Shown piece by piece: positions 1 through 12,060 of a DNA stretch of 64,000 nt. The translations under genes were made by a program, and so were the position numbers. The stretch is from positions 41,016,614 through 41,080,613 of the forward strand of contig NW_022098036.1 of the NCBI RefSeq assembly GCF_002288925.2, read 5' to 3'. The DNA is from Delphinapterus leucas (taxonomy: Eukaryota > Chordata > Mammalia > Artiodactyla > Monodontidae). How positions within the stretch are numbered: the stretch's first letter is position 1; every line of letters starts with the position of its first letter. The notes under the pieces were generated by a model, which saw only the letters and a list, made by a program, of their open reading frames with translations, searched no databases and had not been told where the DNA came from.

Positions 1-34
1 GTTTTCTCAGGGTATATGTCCAGTAGTGGGATTG
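1..34 (-). mobile_element. L1 fragment, 3' part of ORF2/3' end, antisense (cut by window edge)
   Basis: The bases match the antisense of the L1 segment just upstream of the conserved 'catataccctgagaaaac' stretch, as remembered. The element continues to the left, outside the window. It is followed directly by a piece of the same L1 region in the opposite orientation, described in the next entry. Confidence 0.6.
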
Positions 35-73
35 TTAAAAAAATAAAAAATAATAGAACTACCATACAACCCA
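35..73 (+). mobile_element. Inverted L1 segment (twin-priming-like)
   Basis: This reads in the sense direction as the L1 segment around 'tagaactaccat' (positions 54-65). In the L1 consensus it lies immediately upstream of the antisense piece at 1-34. The order (antisense 3' part, then sense 5' part ending where the other begins) is the arrangement expected from twin-primed L1 insertion. The target-site duplication cannot be checked because the other end is outside the window. Confidence 0.5.
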
Positions 74-115
74 ATATAAAATATTTTATTTTACCTTCTT
101 TTATTCCTTCGATGA

Positions 116-655
116 TATTCTTCCTTTCTTTTATGCAGATCCAGTTTCTGACCCATATAAATTTTCTTCTCCCTGAAGAACTTCTTTTAACATATCTTGC
201 AAGGCAGGTCTACTGGCCAGGAAGGCTCTCAGTTTGTTTTTGTCTGAGAAGGTCTTTATTTCTCCCTCACTATTGAAGGATAATTTCACTGGATATAGAA
301 ATCTATACTTTGATTTTTTTTCTTTATTTTAAATACTTTAAAAATTTCACCTCACTCTCTTTTTGCTTGCATGATTTCTGATGAAAAGTCCACTGTAATT
401 TTTTTCCTTATTTCTCTATAAGTAAGGTGTCTTGTTTACTTTGGCTCCTTTCAAGATGTCTCTTCATCTTTGCTTTTTTGTTGTTTGAATATGATATGAC
501 TAAGTGTAGAATTTGATATATATCCTCATTGCTGTTCTTTTAACTTCTCAGGTTTGTATTTGGTGTGTGTTATTAATTTTGGAAAATTCTTGGCCATTAT
601 TAACTCAAATATTTCTTTTGCTCCATTTTCTCTTTTTTCACCTTCTGATATTCCC
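116..655 (-). mobile_element. Old L1 (L1M-type) internal fragment, antisense
   Basis: Long T-rich stretches resemble the antisense of an old mammalian L1 internal region, for example 'cctgaagaacttcttttaac' at 172-191 and the stretch near 575-620 about 'ggaaaattcttggccattat'. The match is from memory of mammalian L1M sequences and the exact subfamily is uncertain. The reading frame at 16-276 falls across this repeat and is not a gene. Confidence 0.45.
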
Positions 656-1209
656 CATGGCCAGCTAATATTCTACTAAAAAATAAAATAGAATATAAAA
701 TTAAGTAAAATAAAATAAGGAGCAGCATTGCAATGCTTTGAATATGATTTGATCCATTAAAGAAAATAATCTATCTGCATAAAGGTTCATAAAGTTTATA
801 GTTAATATGTAATTTAGAATATTTTGAACTAAAGGGTTTTTTGTTTTTCTTTAGTGTTTTTAAATAAAAGTAAACTGAATTTGAATATAGACTTTTCCCT
901 AAAGAATTGAAATAATTATCATTGCTTCATTACTTTCCTTGTCTTAATTTTCTTATCATATCTATGTATATGGAGATTATAGATCTGTAATCCTTAGTGC
1001 AATTCCTGATATGATACATATCTTCAATGAATATTTGTTCTCCCTTTCCTTTTTGTAATCTGGATGCTGGTCCAAGGATATGGTTGCTGTCTAATTTCTC
1101 GAACATGTCAAGGAATGGAAAGTAAACTGTAGTACATTATTATGTCAAGGCCAGCAAATATATCATTTTATAAAACTGACAATAAAAAACTTCTCTTTAA
1201 AAATTACAA
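656..1209. other. No recognised feature
   Basis: AT-rich sequence with no gene, RNA or repeat that I can name. It separates two L1-derived blocks. Confidence 0.5.
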
Positions 1210-2000
1210 GGTTGCTTTTAAGGTTTGACGCCAACATCAACAATGCACTGCCAGCTTCTGATTAGTTTATACAGAAGTATTTAAGAACAAAGAAGAGGCA
1301 CACTGTACCACACAAAAATTTGCACATGTAAGTTTATTGTAGCTTGATTTATAATTGCCAAAACTTTGAAGCAGCCAAGAGGTCCTTCAAAACGTGAATG
1401 GAATACAACAGATAAACTGTGGTACATCCATACAATGTCATATTACTCAGGGATAAAAAGAAATAAGCTACCCAGCCATGATAAGACATGGAGGAACATT
1501 GAATATATATTACTTAGTGAAAGCCGCCAGTCTGCAAAGTCTGCATGTTGTATGATTCCAACTACCTGACCTCCTGGAAAGAGAAAAACTATAGGGATAG
1601 TAAAAAAAAAAAAAAATCAGTAGTTGCTAGGGGTTGATGTGGGAGGGGTGAAGAGGTAGAGAACAGGGGATTTTCAGGGCAGTGAAACTATTGCGTATGA
1701 TACTCTTATGATAGATACATAACATTATACATTTGGAAAAGCCCATAGAGCTGTACAATAAAAGAGTGAACTTTAAACTATGGGCTTTAGTTAACAATAA
1801 CATATCAATACTGGTTCATCAATTTTAATAAAAGTACCAGGCCAATGCAAGATGTTAATAATAGGGAAACTGGTTGGGGTTTGCGGAGGGTGGGGGACAG
1901 ATGAGAAGGGAGAGAGTATAGGGAACTCTGTACTTTCCGTTCAATTTTTCTGTAACCTACAGCTACTGTAATAAGTCAAGTCTACTAATTAATAAAGTAA
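1210..2000 (+). mobile_element. Old L1 (L1M-type) 3' end, sense
   Basis: Recognisable old L1 3'-end phrases occur in order: the 'tggtacatccatacaatg' stretch near 1421-1438, a 'ttactcagggataaaaag' stretch near 1443-1460, then 3'UTR-like sequence with GGGG-rich blocks at 1625-1660 and 1875-1910, ending with 'ctactgtaataagtc'. It contains an A-tract at 1602-1615. The frame at 1366-1569 is a decayed piece of this element. Confidence 0.6.
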
Positions 2001-2076
2001 AGCAAGAAATACTGTAAGTCAAGCATATTGTCATGGTAACATGCAATTTAGTTTTTTAAAACATATACAAATTTCC

Positions 2077-2281
2077 TTTTTTTTTTTTTGCGGTACGCGG
2101 GCCTCTCACTGTTGTGTCCTCTCCCGTTGCGGAGCACAGGCTCCGGATGCGCAGGCTCAGTGGCCATGGCTCACGGGCCCAGCCGCTCTGCGGCATGTGG
2201 GATCTTCCCGGACCAGGGCACAAACCCGTGTCCCCTGCATTGGCAGGCGGACTCTCAACCACTGTGCCACCAGGGAAGCCT
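2077..2281 (-). mobile_element. CHR-type SINE, short cetacean subfamily, left of gap
   Basis: The reverse complement runs from the head 'ggcttccctggtgg' through a tRNA-like A box and B box to the tail 'cgcgtaccgc' and a poly-A (T-run at 2077-2089). Several CpG sites have decayed, including the B-box neighbourhood (cacAaac) and 'gcaTtggcag'. These changes are shared with the copy right of the gap. Confidence 0.9.
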
Positions 2282-2381
2282 NNNNNNNNNNNNNNNNNNN
2301 NNNNNNNNNNNNNNNNNNNNNNNNNNNNNNNNNNNNNNNNNNNNNNNNNNNNNNNNNNNNNNNNNNNNNNNNNNNNNNNNN
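2282..2381. other. Assembly gap (100 N)
   Basis: Exactly 100 unknown bases, the usual placeholder for a gap of unknown size. The same 141 bases lie directly left (2140-2280) and right (2382-2522) of it, so true missing sequence may be zero or negative. Confidence 0.97.
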
Positions 2382-2522
2382 GCTCCGGATGCGCAGGCTC
2401 AGTGGCCATGGCTCACGGGCCCAGCCGCTCTGCGGCATGTGGGATCTTCCCGGACCAGGGCACAAACCCGTGTCCCCTGCATTGGCAGGCGGACTCTCAA
2501 CCACTGTGCCACCAGGGAAGCC
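2382..2522 (-). mobile_element. CHR-type SINE, partial copy right of gap
   Basis: This is identical to 2140-2280 base for base as far as I can compare, including at least five decayed CpG positions. It lacks the tail half of the SINE. It is probably the same genomic copy assembled twice, not an independent insertion. Confidence 0.85.
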
Positions 2523-3165
2523 AGCTAATTTTTTTTTCTTGCACATTATTTTTTTTCAGGGTGTTTCTTTTTAATAACTTCTAACTTAGCTTGGCTCTTT
2601 TCTAATGGATAAAGCTGGAAATTAAATATGCTTTTATTATTCAGAAGATATGATGTTACAGGGAATTATTAATATTTAAGAATATATTAACATATTTATA
2701 TATTGTAATATTAAATGGATTTTTGTTTCCAAACAAAACACAATTGACAGGATAAAAGTAAAATTACCCAGTGATGAGCATCATAATGAGCGATATGGAA
2801 CTATCTCATTAACATTTTATCCGGTCAACCATAGAGATACTCAGTCTAAAAAAATAAAAACAAAACTTTCTCAGGGCAACTTGAATTACATACTATGGTT
2901 TCAATTTGTGTAAAATATTCGGCATTGATAAATGTTCTCAGAACACTCTCTACATTAAAAGTTTGGTGGGGACATAATAGTTGTAACAAAAAACAAATAC
3001 AGATTTATAGAGAACAGGAAAAACAGCAGCCTGTTGTGATTTATGAAAACAATGACTTCTTTAGAAATTATAAATTATTTTATCATGATATTTTAAATAT
3101 AGAATACACTTCATTTGAATAATGTTTCAGTTTTACATTATTGCATTGAGAAATACTGACCCTAA
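2523..3165. other. No recognised feature
   Basis: AT-rich non-repeat-looking sequence. The 75-codon frame at 2895-3122 has no recognisable domain and no supporting signals. Confidence 0.5.
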
Positions 3166-3168
3166 TAG

Positions 3169-3561
3169 TGTTATGGGTTGAACTGTATCCTCCATAAAGA
3201 TATGTTAAAGTGTTAACCCCCAATACTGCAGAATGTGGACTTATTTGGAAACAGGGTCATTACAGATGTAATAAAGATGAGTTTATACAGGAGTAGAGTG
3301 TTCTCTTAGTCCAGTGTATCTGATGTCCTTATAAGAAGATGCAACTGTAAGCCAAGGAATGGCAAGGGTTGATGGCTGCCATCAAAATTTAGGAAGAGGT
3401 GAGAAAGAATTCTCCCCTATAGGTTTCAGAGGGAGCATGGTGCTGTCAACACCTTGTCAACACCTAGACTAATAGCCTCCAGAACTGTGATTGTATACAT
3501 TTCTGTTGTTTAAGCAAGTAAGTCTGTGGTACTTTGTATAATGGCCCTAGGAAACTAATAT
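3169..3561 (+). mobile_element. MLT1-family (ERVL-MaLR) solo LTR
   Basis: It begins with TG in 'tgttatgggttgaactgta' and shows the usual MLT1 landmarks in order: 'cttatttggaaacagggtc' (3239-3257), 'gatgtccttataagaagatg' (3321-3340), 'agcctccagaactgtga' (3475-3491), 'tctgttgttt' (3502-3511), and the end 'ccctaggaaactaata'. No internal retroviral sequence follows, so it is a solo LTR of an old endogenous retrovirus-like element and encodes nothing. Confidence 0.8.
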
Positions 3562-3589
3562 AGATAGTAACCTATACAAACTACCTATG

Positions 3590-3775
3590 CTCTCATTTTT
3601 TATCATAACACTTATCACTCAAAAACCGATATTATGTTCTCTACTTTTTAATCATCTTTCTTTCCTAGTAGAATGTAAACTTCTTGATGGCAGGAACTTT
3701 GTTCTTTATTTTGTTCACAAAACTTAGAACATTGCCTGACAGTTGAATGTTTATTAGTAATGATAGGTTTGGTTA
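3590..3775 (+). mobile_element. L2 LINE 3' end, sense
   Basis: The order 'agaatgtaaacttcttgatg' (3671-3690), 'gcaggaactttgttctttat', then 'agaacattgcctgac' matches the remembered L2 3' end (gene-like phrases 'agaatgtaagctcc...gcagggac' and 'agaacagtgcctgg'). Confidence 0.6.
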
Positions 3776-3819
3776 TTACACAATAATAAGAAACATCCCA
3801 ATATCAGTAATTTATGAAA

Positions 3820-4000
3820 GGTTTCTTTTAGTGTATGCTACATGTCCTATACAGAGCTCCTCCCCTCATTGTAGTCAGTCAGGGATCCAGGCTGTTGGAA
3901 AATCCATTTGATACCTGTCTCCATGGTCATGGAGACAGAAGAAAGGGAACATAGAAAAGCGTGACCTGACTCAAAGTTTTTATATTTTGTCTTAGTTGGG
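3820..4000. repeat. Possible ancient interspersed repeat, unnamed
   Basis: The stretch around 'cagtcagggatccaggctg' (3875-3893) and 'gtcatggagacagaag' recalls a common decayed mammalian DNA-transposon-like repeat, but I cannot assign a family. Confidence 0.25.
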
Positions 4001-4430
4001 GTCTTTTCAGGAAACAGATACTGAACAATTAAGAATAACTTGAGGAATGTTTAAATACAAAGAAAGGAGAATAAGGAAATTACCAGCAATAAATCTGGAA
4101 CTGGGGCTGGGTGAGGGAAGAAGAGGTTAGCACACCTGGAAAAAGAGGGAACCACCTGGAGAACTAACAGTGACCTTCCATGGAGAGACTCAGCTAGCTA
4201 AGGAGACCTCATGGGGAAGAAATCCATAGGATAAATAGTCAGACCCATCTCTCCTTTTTCCTTGCTAACTCTTGCCAATGTTCTTCATTGGAGGAACTGA
4301 ACCTAACCTGAAGTCAGAGAGCAAGGGAGCTTTTGGATGTAGTCCTTATAAGTCAGTATCCCAAGTCTAAGCAGGACCAGGAAGGATAGAGAGTAAATTG
4401 GAGATGCAGTAGACGATATTTGGCCCATTA
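4000..4430. repeat. Ancient interspersed mammalian repeat, family not named
   Basis: The GA-rich, higher-GC block from 'cttttcaggaaacagatact' (4003-4022) to about 4430 looks like a widespread old mammalian repeat that I recall but cannot name securely. It has no open frame of note. Confidence 0.3.
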
Positions 4431-5094
4431 TTTCCATTTTTGCCATTTTATAATATTTCAAGGAGCAATCTTACACATCAGTCCTTGTCTACTCTCAAAT
4501 TATCTAGGATACATACCTAAAGTTGCTTACCCTATTTTGTTAGCTAGTAGACACTTTATAAATCCTATAAATAACAAGGGAATCTACTTATCTTTGTGAT
4601 TCATAACTCCTCATAATGCATAGTCTTATTTTCAATGTTTTTTTGTGAAAAGTAAAATGTCCTATTTCACAAGGTTGACTATGTTACATAATTTCAAGAT
4701 TCAGTTCATTGCATAGAAGACAACACTTGAGGGTGATTTCAAGAAATAAAGGGTCCTAAATTAAGTTTGAGTTACAGAGGACCAGCAGTATATTGAATAG
4801 GAAACATTTTTAATCTATTTAAGCTATTTTAATTTCTTTATTTATCACCTATTATGCAAATATCTTTAACAATCTAAATTTAGATTGGTTTGCAATATGT
4901 TTTCAACATAGAGACTCTGATATTATTTCTAGTTATATCTAAGAAACTAGATTTTTGCATTGTCTCTATTATTAGGTTAGTAAGAGAGAAGTATTGGCTA
5001 TATTGATTTGATTATTTGGTATCTATTAAGAGAATCATTATTTAACCAACTAACAAACCAATGAACAAACCAATATGCTTAATGTTGTGGTAAA
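4431..5094. other. No recognised feature
   Basis: AT-rich sequence; no gene or nameable repeat seen. Confidence 0.5.
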
Positions 5095-5420
5095 TTAAAA
5101 TTAAATGGGACATGATCTCTGTCCTCAGGGGGATCACATGCTTACTGGCCACCAGATTGTAGAGATAACTGTGATATGCAGCAGGATGAAATAAGTATTA
5201 ATACTATACTAGCCAGTGTTAAGAGATAATTTTAAGTATTTGGGAGGAATGAAGAGAAGTATTTAATTCTACATTGAGAAATAAGGAGAATGTTCTTAGA
5301 GAAAATGGCATTTGATTTGAATATTAATGAACAGGTAGGATTTTACAGTTGAGAAAAGAAGAAGGGACTTCATAGTCTAATATAAGCAGAGTACAAAGAT
5401 GGAAATAGTATTTTCAGGGA
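5095..5420 (-). mobile_element. Probable L2 LINE fragment, antisense
   Basis: Weak but ordered resemblance to antisense L2: 'atctctgtcctcagggg' near 5115-5131, a middle portion, then 'atttgatttgaatattaatg' and 'aagaagggacttcatag' where L2 antisense has the 'gagctgagtcttgaaggatg' and 'gaagggcattccagg' stretches. Confidence 0.4.
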
Positions 5421-8400
5421 AAAAATACTAGTACCAAATGTTTTAAATTTTGATGAAGTTCAATAGCAAGGAAGATGGGCTGAAGAGAAAGCCTAATGGC
5501 CCCTTCATTTTTGTTTTAATTGATTTATTTAAAAAATATGAATAGACAGTTCAGTACAGGAAAGGGAGAAACAGAAGCCTGCTGAAGCATGCTTGGAAAG
5601 ATAGAAAATAAAATCCTTACAACCATCTTTATAACTGCTAATCAAAGTGGACTGAACAAAGGAATATGTGGAAAAATCTATGAAATAAAGTACGTTTGCC
5701 ACAAATGTTTGCAATGACCTAACTTCTTAAAAGGGTGTCCTCTTGGCAGTGTGTCAGAGAAAGGATAAAAATGCAAGGAAGCAGATGTGAGTGCTGGAAG
5801 GGAGGCATCCTTTTCTGACCACAAGAACAGATTTGCCAAGGCAGGAGAGTTGATAAATGAAGAGAAAATATCACATCTGTAAAGCTGTCCACTCAGACTA
5901 TGATTATTACTCTAATTTTCTCCCTAGTACACTTAAACACTAAATTATTGAAAGAAAAAAAATACTGTAGTTCAAGTTATCAGGCAAGAACCTCTAAAGT
6001 TCTCAAGTAAACCAGCCTGCTGGGATCAGGAGGGATACTTATTTGTTGTCCTTATTAAAGTGGGAAGACCAAATGCAGGGCTCATTCATTGCATTAGTTA
6101 TAAGGCACAATATACTTCATAATCTACATGAATGCTACCTAATGGAGGTATCAGTCATGCTCAGATAAAATAGTCTTAAGTCAAAGATGAACTGAGAGAA
6201 AAGCTACAATATAGAACCTATTCAAAAATGGAAGGGAAATATAGTAACATATGTTTATAAAAACAAAAAAAGCATGAAGAGGTCAATTTAGGTGATGATT
6301 TACTTTAGAAAATGGAGGAAATATTATTCTACTGCTTTGTTCCATACAAGAATTTTTAGAGGCTATTGTATGTATGAAATAAGAAATCAAAAGAGGCATT
6401 ATAATAAAACAGAATGAGAGTAAAGGGAAGTTACTAGAATTGAAACAAGGAGAAAACAGAAACTAATCCAAGAGTATCCCATGGTGGTTTATGATGAACA
6501 TGGATATGTACTGCCCTTCCAGGAGGGTTTTGATGCACAAACCAGCTTGCTTCTCCCTTCTCTGTGTGATTCACACCATGTCTCATTTAGTGTTTAAGAA
6601 AAATCACAGAAAATCATACTAATTTCCACCAGAATTAAAGGGATTTGGTGAGAGGATGGTCATTATGGAGAAGAGAGAACTAAGATTCAGTGCAAAGATA
6701 ATTAGTATTCCTGAAGGAAATAGGAAAGAATTGGTACAGGAAAGAATCTTTCAAAAATGTGATAGAATGTTCTTGAAGTACTAGAATGCCTGAAAATTCA
6801 GATATAAGTTATGCAATATATAAGAAAAATGACAAAGCATAATGATTAAGAAATATCCTGATGAATTTACTGACCTACATGGATTAGAAAAAGAATTCCA
6901 TAGGGAGTTATCTTGTCCATGGAATTTGCCTCTGAAGAATGAAAACAAAAAAGATTACCTACATATTTTTGATGGAAAACAATATTCCTCCTATTATATG
7001 ACTAAAACATAAGCAATATATTCTCCAATACTCAGGAATTATGAAAAGATAGCATGTATACACCCTTTCTGAAAAAAAATTGTTTTGAACACACAGTCCA
7101 GCCAATTCCCAGTTTAATCAAAATTAAGAAATTACAATAGGGTAGTTGTGTCATAAAAAACCTGAGGGTACTTATTAAAATCTTTTTAACTTCCTATAAT
7201 AGTATATGATTCTCTTTATAAGCTTTGTGGTTTTTCTATTATATATGATCAAGTTACAGTGGTCTGAAGACTCTTTCCTAAGGATGTGTTTTTGTTAAGT
7301 CGAACCATATGAAACTACGCTTTTTGTAGGTCAAAAAATGGTAGAATATAAGGAATTTCATGAGATTCAATTTCACAGTTAGAATTTTTAATTTCAAAAA
7401 CGTTAACATAATTTTAGGCATCTTTTCCTTTGATGATTTAGGTGAGATTTTTAAAGTTTTTCTTTGTAAGTCTATTCATATGCTACCATCTTTCCCTGAA
7501 ATCCATGAATTTTTATTAATTAGATTTCTTAATAAGCTCCTTTTTTCAGATTAAAAAAATAAATCTTGCCTGAACAGAATAATTAGGTTAACCTTTCTTT
7601 GCTCAAAAGTTCACTTGTATAAGTCATGGTGATTTATAATGACATCAGTGTACCCTCTCAATGTTTAACAATTAAATCTATTTTTGTTCTTATCTTCACT
7701 TTGAGCTAAAATTTAATCATTTTCATTATTCCAAGAAAAGACTTATTGTATGGAATAAATTATCTCCGTAGCTAATAATTTAGTCACTTGAAACTAAACA
7801 TTATTAATATAAATGCTTTATAATTTGTTTTGTTTGCAAATCTTTATGAGGAGATAAAAGCCATAGCTTATTTAATCTCAACATCCTGCTGTTATCAAGA
7901 GCTCCTTTTTTGCTAAGGGATTCTGGGAATATGGCAACCTGAGTATATCCTCCTTACTCTTCATTCCCAACTACAATTTACTTCCCTCTGGTTAACCAGG
8001 ATCCTGCTAAAACTGAAAAACACTTGGAGTGGCAATATCTCTGTTTAATTTTCAAAGGGCTCCCTCAGCAGTCATAGGAAAAAAAAAAAAAATCAGTAGA
8101 AAGCCGGGACAGAGCCCAGGCAATAGATCCCAGGAAGAGCTTTGCTATCAAAAGTATTAGCACTTAAGTCTAAAAATAACTTCAACATAAGTTGAAGTTA
8201 TTCCTTCAACATAAGGAATAAGCATGTTGATGTCCTTGACATTGAAAAAGGTCAGGAGAAAGTCATTAGCTTTTTTGCCTTTCACCAAAGGTGAGATTCC
8301 ACCCTTACTGATATTCAAAATATAGGTCTCAAATTCAAGGAGCCATCAAAAAACTAAAAAGCTAGCATAACTTATTTGCAAAAATAGAAGGTAGAAAACA

Positions 8401-9040
8401 ATTAAGACATGAGATAATGAGAGAGAAAAAGCCTTCACCAATACCATACATGTCACGGGAGAAAGAAAAAAAAAAGAGATTTAAGCTATTTAAAAAGTGA
8501 GAAACCTTATTAATTAAGTACTTGAAGAAAGACTTCACCCAAAATAATAAACTGAAACAGAGAACTCAATACGGGAAAAAATAAACAGCAGAGGAAAGAG
8601 TGGTTAGGAGTGAACCTTGATATTTAGGTATTTAATGGTTAAGATAGCCTCTTTAGGACTATGTAATATCAACATCAAAGAAAGTTTCCTCAATCAGAAG
8701 AATCACAGAGTAAGAGAATTTCTATTAGAAACTAATGAACAGAAAAGAAAAAAAAAAGCTAGGAAATGAAGGTTGAGAGAGAGGATATTATGTACATGTA
8801 TTCTAAAGGCAAAACAGAAAAATGAGAGGAAAACTAGTGGATGAGAGGAGAAAAAGTAAAATTATTATAAAGATCATATCCTTCTTTTGAGAGGGAAGTA
8901 AATTAAAGTGCCATGGTTGAGTAAAATACATCTCAGAGATGAAAAACAGTTATCTTTTCAAAAATTAAGTACTGGTCATTCATATCTGATTAGGAGAATA
9001 GGTTAAAAAATGGTAATTATTTAAAGAAATGGGAAATTGG
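5421..9040. other. Long stretch without recognised features
   Basis: About 3.6 kb of AT-rich sequence with only short, unsupported open frames (for example 5529-5714 minus and 7360-7554 plus). It contains A-tracts near 8080-8092 and 8466-8477. Nothing nameable was seen. Decayed repeats beyond visual recognition are likely. Confidence 0.45.
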
Positions 9041-9044
9041 AGTA

Positions 9045-9430
9045 GACGGAAACTAACAATAAACAAAACAAAGTCCCTGCTCTCATGGAGTTTACATTTA
9101 GTGGGAGGAGGTAAAATAAATTCATTTTTAGGAGGTGATATTTCTATGTAGAAAAATGAAACAGCATAAATGATGGAAAATGATGAATGATCAAGGAAAT
9201 TGTTTCTCACAGCATGGCAATGCTCAAACTGGAAGCCTGTCTGGCTTATTTGGAAAATAGAAAGAAGTCATGGTATCTAAAAAAATGATGAGCAAGGAAT
9301 TCAAAGATAAGAGATCAGAGAAGTAGTAAGGGCAAACATCATGCAGGGCCTTATATGCCATGGTGAAGAATGATTCTATTCTAAGTGAGATGGGAGTCAC
9401 TGGAAGTTTATGGGTAGAGTAATGAGAGGC
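9045..9430 (-). mobile_element. L2 LINE fragment, antisense
   Basis: 'aaagtccctgctctcatgga' (9070-9089) followed by 'tttacatttagtggg' and, further on, 'gcagggccttatatgccat' (9343-9361) and 'agtgagatgggagtcactgg' appear in the order expected of antisense L2. The middle is decayed. Confidence 0.55.
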
Positions 9431-11633
9431 CTTACCTTGTATTTTAATACAATTACTCACCTGTGTTGAAAATAAGATTAGAAGTAAAAGGGTAAAGATG
9501 GGGTGAACTCCCTTATAGATTTTTTTTTTAATTTACTAAGTTTCCCATGTACAGAAATAAGGTGATGACAAATTCCATATGTGCCTAACAATGGTCTCTG
9601 CAAGAGAATATTTGCTCCCCAATATTAGTTGCTCAAATTCTTTAGAAATATAGCCCTACATTTTTGGTGGGATACATTCCATTTAGCCTAAAGATAGCAT
9701 TTCCTCCTATACCTAGCAGCTAGATATGGAAAAGTGACTACACTCATGCCAGTAGGAGGTAAATGTAAGTGTTATGCCTCTTCTTCATGAAATTCATGTG
9801 ATGTCAGGGCTGGAACTACCACCCTGGACCATGAAATGATCCTAGAAATTAAATACATGCAGAGCAGAGCACAGATAAAAGAACCTTAAATAACTACCAC
9901 AACAGAAAACTACACCAGCCCTGGACTACTTACTGCGGGCTTTGTATTTGAGAAGGAAAACTTCCCTATCTTTTTTTAATCATAGCTATTTGGGGTTTCT
10001 CTCATCATGCTGAATATAACCATAACTGATATAATTTGGCAAACAAATTAAAGCATCTGCCTGAAACCTTAGCCAGAGAAAATTTCTCCCAGTACACATG
10101 AGCTAAGTACATGGAGCAACTGTTACAAATATTTTGGTCAAACATTTTGTGAGCAATCATAACAGCAAAACTGTGTTTGTAACTACAAATGGACATTTTG
10201 AAAAGGAAAATTTCCATTTGTTAATAATCTTTGAGCACGTGAAATTGACTACCAAATTTCCAGTTAAGACCTCACAAAAGGATTTATAATCTCCCACCTA
10301 CCAATCAATTCTAGCCACTAGCTAACTAGATTTTCTTCTCAGGGACACTAGAACAAAGGGAAATGCACATTTTTTTTTCTCTTATTAGCATATAATTGAT
10401 ATCCAGTAAATGTTTTAAGCATCAGGTCACTGATTCCAGTTTATTTTTAAGCATTCAGGTAGTGTGAACGTTTGATTTCCATGGGAACATAATAAAAAGG
10501 AATTAGAAAACACTAATTTATTTCACTTCATTTTGACTAATTTGTATGACTTAGATATAGGGTTTATGAGCCAGTGCTTAATTTCATGGCTGTCACAAAA
10601 CTTACGGTTTTCAAAAACAGACAAAGTGTTGCCAAAAATTATAAGTAACAAAATTTTCTCAAAGACAGTCTTGTGATATTCCTGAACATGAGTTTCATAT
10701 ATTCTAATTATAAATAAAATGTATATTTATTAACATATATTTGGAAAATACAAGATATTATAAAATCACCCTCAACAAAATCATTTGAACAGCATATATA
10801 CAAAATCACTTGTACCTTCTTAGCTAAATAGCTATTTTTCATTTTGCCATTTTATGAATTTCCTTTCACTCATCTGAAATAATTTACTCATAGAATAATT
10901 TGAACATTGTTATTCTTTATTTTTGGAAGTTTGTAAGATATTTAGTTTTATACTTATTTATGAATGAACATTTTAAAATTAGAAAAAGGTATAATTGAAA
11001 GTGTTATTTGATCGTAGTAAAAATGTCCAGGATGCCTACAAAACTCTGTAAAACTTATTTAAATAGCTATCACTCCTTAGTTGGGTCAAATTTGAACTAC
11101 AGCAAAACTCCTCTCTGGCATAACAAAAGAAACTTTAGAAAAGCAAGTTATTCCCACCCTGCCAAAGAAAACAGCTCATTGACCTATAAAACTTTAATAT
11201 ATAAGAGCAAAGTAAGACTTATCCTTATAAAGTTACTAACTTCAAGGAAAAAGAAAAAGAAAACCTACAAAGGTCTAGGCAGAAGAGTAGATTGCCCACA
11301 AAGAAAACAAATAACTGGAATTATTTTATAGTTTTCAACATCCACTCAACAGCACCAGAAGCCAGATCAACTTTGAGAAGTAACTGTGCGGAAAAAGACA
11401 CATGCTGATGACCCTTTACCCAATTAAGTTCATTTTAATATGCAAAGGAAATAGAAAATATGTTTAAATGACTTAATGATTCAACAATGTAATCTTATAC
11501 ACTTACAGAAGAATTTATTTGAAGACATAATTTTGCCAAATGAAAGATAAATTAACCCACAAATGTGGAAGCCATTTCAGAAAACTATGATATTTAATTG
11601 TCTAAAAATATAGAGTTGATCTAAAAGACTGTT
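9431..11633. other. No recognised feature
   Basis: AT-rich sequence. The 107-codon frame at 11008-11331 has biased lysine/serine-rich content typical of chance frames in AT-rich DNA, no domain and no splice or promoter context. I do not call it a gene. Confidence 0.45.
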
Positions 11634-11649
11634 AAAAAAAAAGATTGGT

Positions 11650-11830
11650 GGGCTTCCCTGGTGGCGCAGTGGTTGAGAGTCCGCCTGCCGATACAGGGGA
11701 CACGAGTTCGTGCCCCGGTCCGGGAGGATCCCACACGCTCGAGGAGCGGCTGCGCCCGTGAGCCATGGCTCCGCAACGGGAGAGGCCACAGCAGTGAGAG
11801 GGCCGCGTACCGCAAAAAAAAAAAAAAAAA
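11650..11830 (+). mobile_element. CHR-type SINE, short subfamily, with internal deletion
   Basis: The head 'gggcttccctggtggcgcag' (11650-11669), A box 'tggcgcagtgg' and B box 'agttcgtgccc' are present, with the A-tail to 11830. About 30 bases found in the other copies between 'gagccatggc' and 'tccgcaacggg' are missing. Flanking direct repeats (As followed by GATTGGT) at about 11634-11649 and 11822-11837 mark the target site. Confidence 0.93.
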
Positions 11831-12060
11831 GATTGGTATTCATTGTTATACGCAATTGTCAACATTATGTTTTCCCATAATGTAAAAATAATAAATATAA
11901 AAATATACTGATTCCCAAATCATTTAAATGTATGGTGACGTATCAGGAATTAAAAAAAAGCTAATTCATTCAACTTTGGTCTAAAGATTAAAAATCTTGG
12001 TTAGACTATCTGATTGGCTCATTCATGTCCCATGGACTCTGTGCTTCTAATTTTTCTTTT

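Noticed and set aside
2041..2584. Open frames of 117-177 codons across the N gap
   Set aside because: They are readings of CHR SINE sequence joined through unknown bases, not genes.
3169..3561. Possible complete endogenous retrovirus around the MLT1 copies
   Set aside because: Each MLT1 stands alone, with no paired LTR or gag/pol-like sequence next to it.
11008..11331. 107-codon plus-strand frame
   Set aside because: Composition fits chance translation of A-rich DNA. No conserved motif, promoter or splice context seen.
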